Position numbers and translations under genes: made by a program
The notes under the pieces: model-generated
Told to the model about the DNA's origin: nothing
The model's input: only the letters and a program-made list of their open reading frames with translations
The model's database searches: none
Assembly: GCA_016710965.1 (NCBI GenBank)
Contig: JADJTW010000022.1
Span: 1 to 28,590, forward strand
From: Flavobacteriales bacterium
GTDB taxonomy: Bacteria > Bacteroidota > Bacteroidia > Flavobacteriales_F > PHOS-HE28
Direction: 5' to 3'
DNA length: 28,590 nt
In this document: piece by piece, positions 27,363 through 28,590 of the stretch
How the letters are laid out: the number at the start of each line of letters is the position of its first letter
Numbering within the stretch: the stretch's first letter is position 1

Positions 27363-28590
27363 ATGAATCAACGCCTACGCCTGTATTCCGCTGTGATCGC
27401 TGCCACAGCCTGGCCGCCCCGATCGAGGCCAGGTCGCCTCCACGGCGAACAGCAGCCAGCTCACCGGCACCTACAGCAACCCCAGTTGCGTGGTGGATAT
27501 GAACGGCGACCACCTCGACGATGTGGTACGCTTAAACGGCCAATCAGCTCACCATCGCCTTCCAGCAGGCGGGCGGTGGCTTCTCAGAACAGGCTTCATC
27601 ACCGCTACGGTGAACCCGAACTGGAGCATCTGCTGGCGACCTTGACGCTAACAGCTACAACGACCTGTTGCTGGGCGAATAGCAGCGCCAATTCCTTCCT
27701 GCTCGCCAACAGTGATGGTTCCGCTTACCGAGCAGTACTTCTCGCCATACATCTTCAGCCAGCTTTCCAACATGGCCGACATCAACAACGATGGCATGCT
27801 GGACGCCTGGAGCTGCCATGATGTGGGCCTGAGCGAACCGTACCTGCAACACCGGCGCAGGGTGATGGTGGAAGACGGAAGCATGATCCAACAAACCGTT
27901 ACGGCCGGGGGCAACTACGCCACGGTATTCACTGACGACTACGATGAGGACGGCGACCCTGGACCTGTACTTCAGCAAGTGCCGCACTGGCGCGCCCATC
28001 CGGCGATGCACAGCGCATCAACCTGCTCTATCGAAACAATGGGAATGGAACTTGGACCGAAGCAGGCGCTGCCTGGGGGTAAATGATGGGTCGCAGAGCT
28101 GGATCGTATTCGAGGACTTCGACGATGGCGACTACGACTTCTTCTTAGGCAACCACAGCGGCACCGGAAGCACCGCCAACCGCTTCTATCGCAACAATGG
28201 TGATGGCACCTTCACGGACATCAGTGCGACCACGGGCCTCAACGCCCGGGCGATGGGTGCTTGGGAGGGCAATGGCGGCGATTTCGACAATGATGGTTGG
28301 GTGGACCTGTTCACCGAGGCTGGTGGCGGCATCTGGCGCAACAACGGCAATGCGCAGCGAACTTCGCCATCGGTGTGAGCGAAGGTGGCATAGGAAACGA
28401 ACAACGACGGGTGGCTCGACATCCACGGGGCAGACCATCCCGCTACAACAACGGCGGCAGCAACCATTGGGTCAAAATTCGACCTGCGAGCATCTTCAGC
28501 AACAAGAGCAGGATCGAGCTCGGTTGAAACTGCGGGCCTTGGGGCATGCAAACGCAGAGATGCGCAGCGGTAACGCGTTCAGCCACATGA
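27363..28590 (+). CDS. FG-GAP/VCBS repeat protein with ASPIC/UnbV domain (3' cut by window edge)
   Basis: The start at 27363 (MNQRLRLYSAVIAATA) continues after a one-base shift as LAAPIEAQ, a signal peptide. Calcium-loop repeats of the FG-GAP/VCBS integrin-like propeller follow: VVDMNGDHLDDVVRLN, AGDLDANSYNDLLLGN, MADINNDGMLDAWSC, FTDDYDEDGDLDLYFSKC, LYRNNGNGTWTEA, VFEDFDDGDYDFFLGNHSG, FYRNNGDGTFTDISATTGLN and GGDFDNDGWVDLFTE. From about 28455 NHWVKIRPA, SNKSRI and GARLKLRALGHANAEMRSGN begin an ASPIC/UnbV domain, which normally ends with an SPMSSL-type segment; the window stops just before it. Multiple indels (near 27410, 27535, 27670, 27960, 28075, 28320-28400) break the frame. The likely role is a secreted or surface propeller. 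A T9SS tail cannot be checked here. Confidence 0.8.

Overview
The window comes from a GC-rich member of the Bacteroidota, most probably an uncultivated Flavobacteriales lineage. The evidence is the number of secreted proteins ending in type IX secretion system (T9SS) type A sorting domains, the SprB-type and SBBP repeats, several TAnnTTTG-like promoter boxes, and the thrS-infC-rpmI-rplT order. The lineage is inferred; no 16S gene is present. The sequence carries many single-base indels. Several are clear homopolymer contractions inside housekeeping genes (thrS, rplT) and in an FkbM-type methyltransferase gene. I therefore read most frameshifts as assembly error and describe reconstructed genes across them.

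Layout: 1-285 is the tail of a TIR-domain protein. 371-8515 (-) is one giant surface protein gene: signal peptide, DUF7948-like domain, SBBP beta-propeller, two SprB-type repeats, about 18 Ig-like repeats of about 74 residues (222 bp), HYR-like domains and a T9SS tail. 9058-10077 is recA. 10132-10843 is a TPR lipoprotein, convergent with a small sorting-domain-like secreted protein (10840-11217, -). tRNA-Ala(CGC) at 11293-11366 precedes two overlapping rhodanese genes (11386-12038). 12108-14600 is a scrambled stretch of truncated genes: an FnIII tail, a T9SS cargo tail, a 5'-truncated delta-60 propeller protein and a second copy of part of the T9SS cargo. An outer-membrane beta-barrel protein (-), a secreted alpha/beta hydrolase (+), a secreted endonuclease I (-) and a cold-shock protein (+) follow.

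From 18132 to 25898 everything is on the minus strand: an FkbM methyltransferase, a peptide-N-glycosidase F-like protein interrupted by a LamG domain, rplT, rpmI, infC and thrS. Further on are a TPR protein (-), a DoxX-family membrane protein (+), and an FG-GAP/VCBS protein with an ASPIC/UnbV domain that runs off the right edge.

Functionally the window mixes core information processing (recA, a tRNA, the translation operon, a cold-shock protein) with a secretome aimed at the outside of the cell: an adhesin-like giant, an esterase, a nuclease and a glycoprotein deglycosylase. No coherent new defence or mobile system is visible. The most original observations are the covarying second cysteine pair in the Ig repeat array, the split PNGase F-like architecture, and a three-arm alternative hairpin at 12986-13032.
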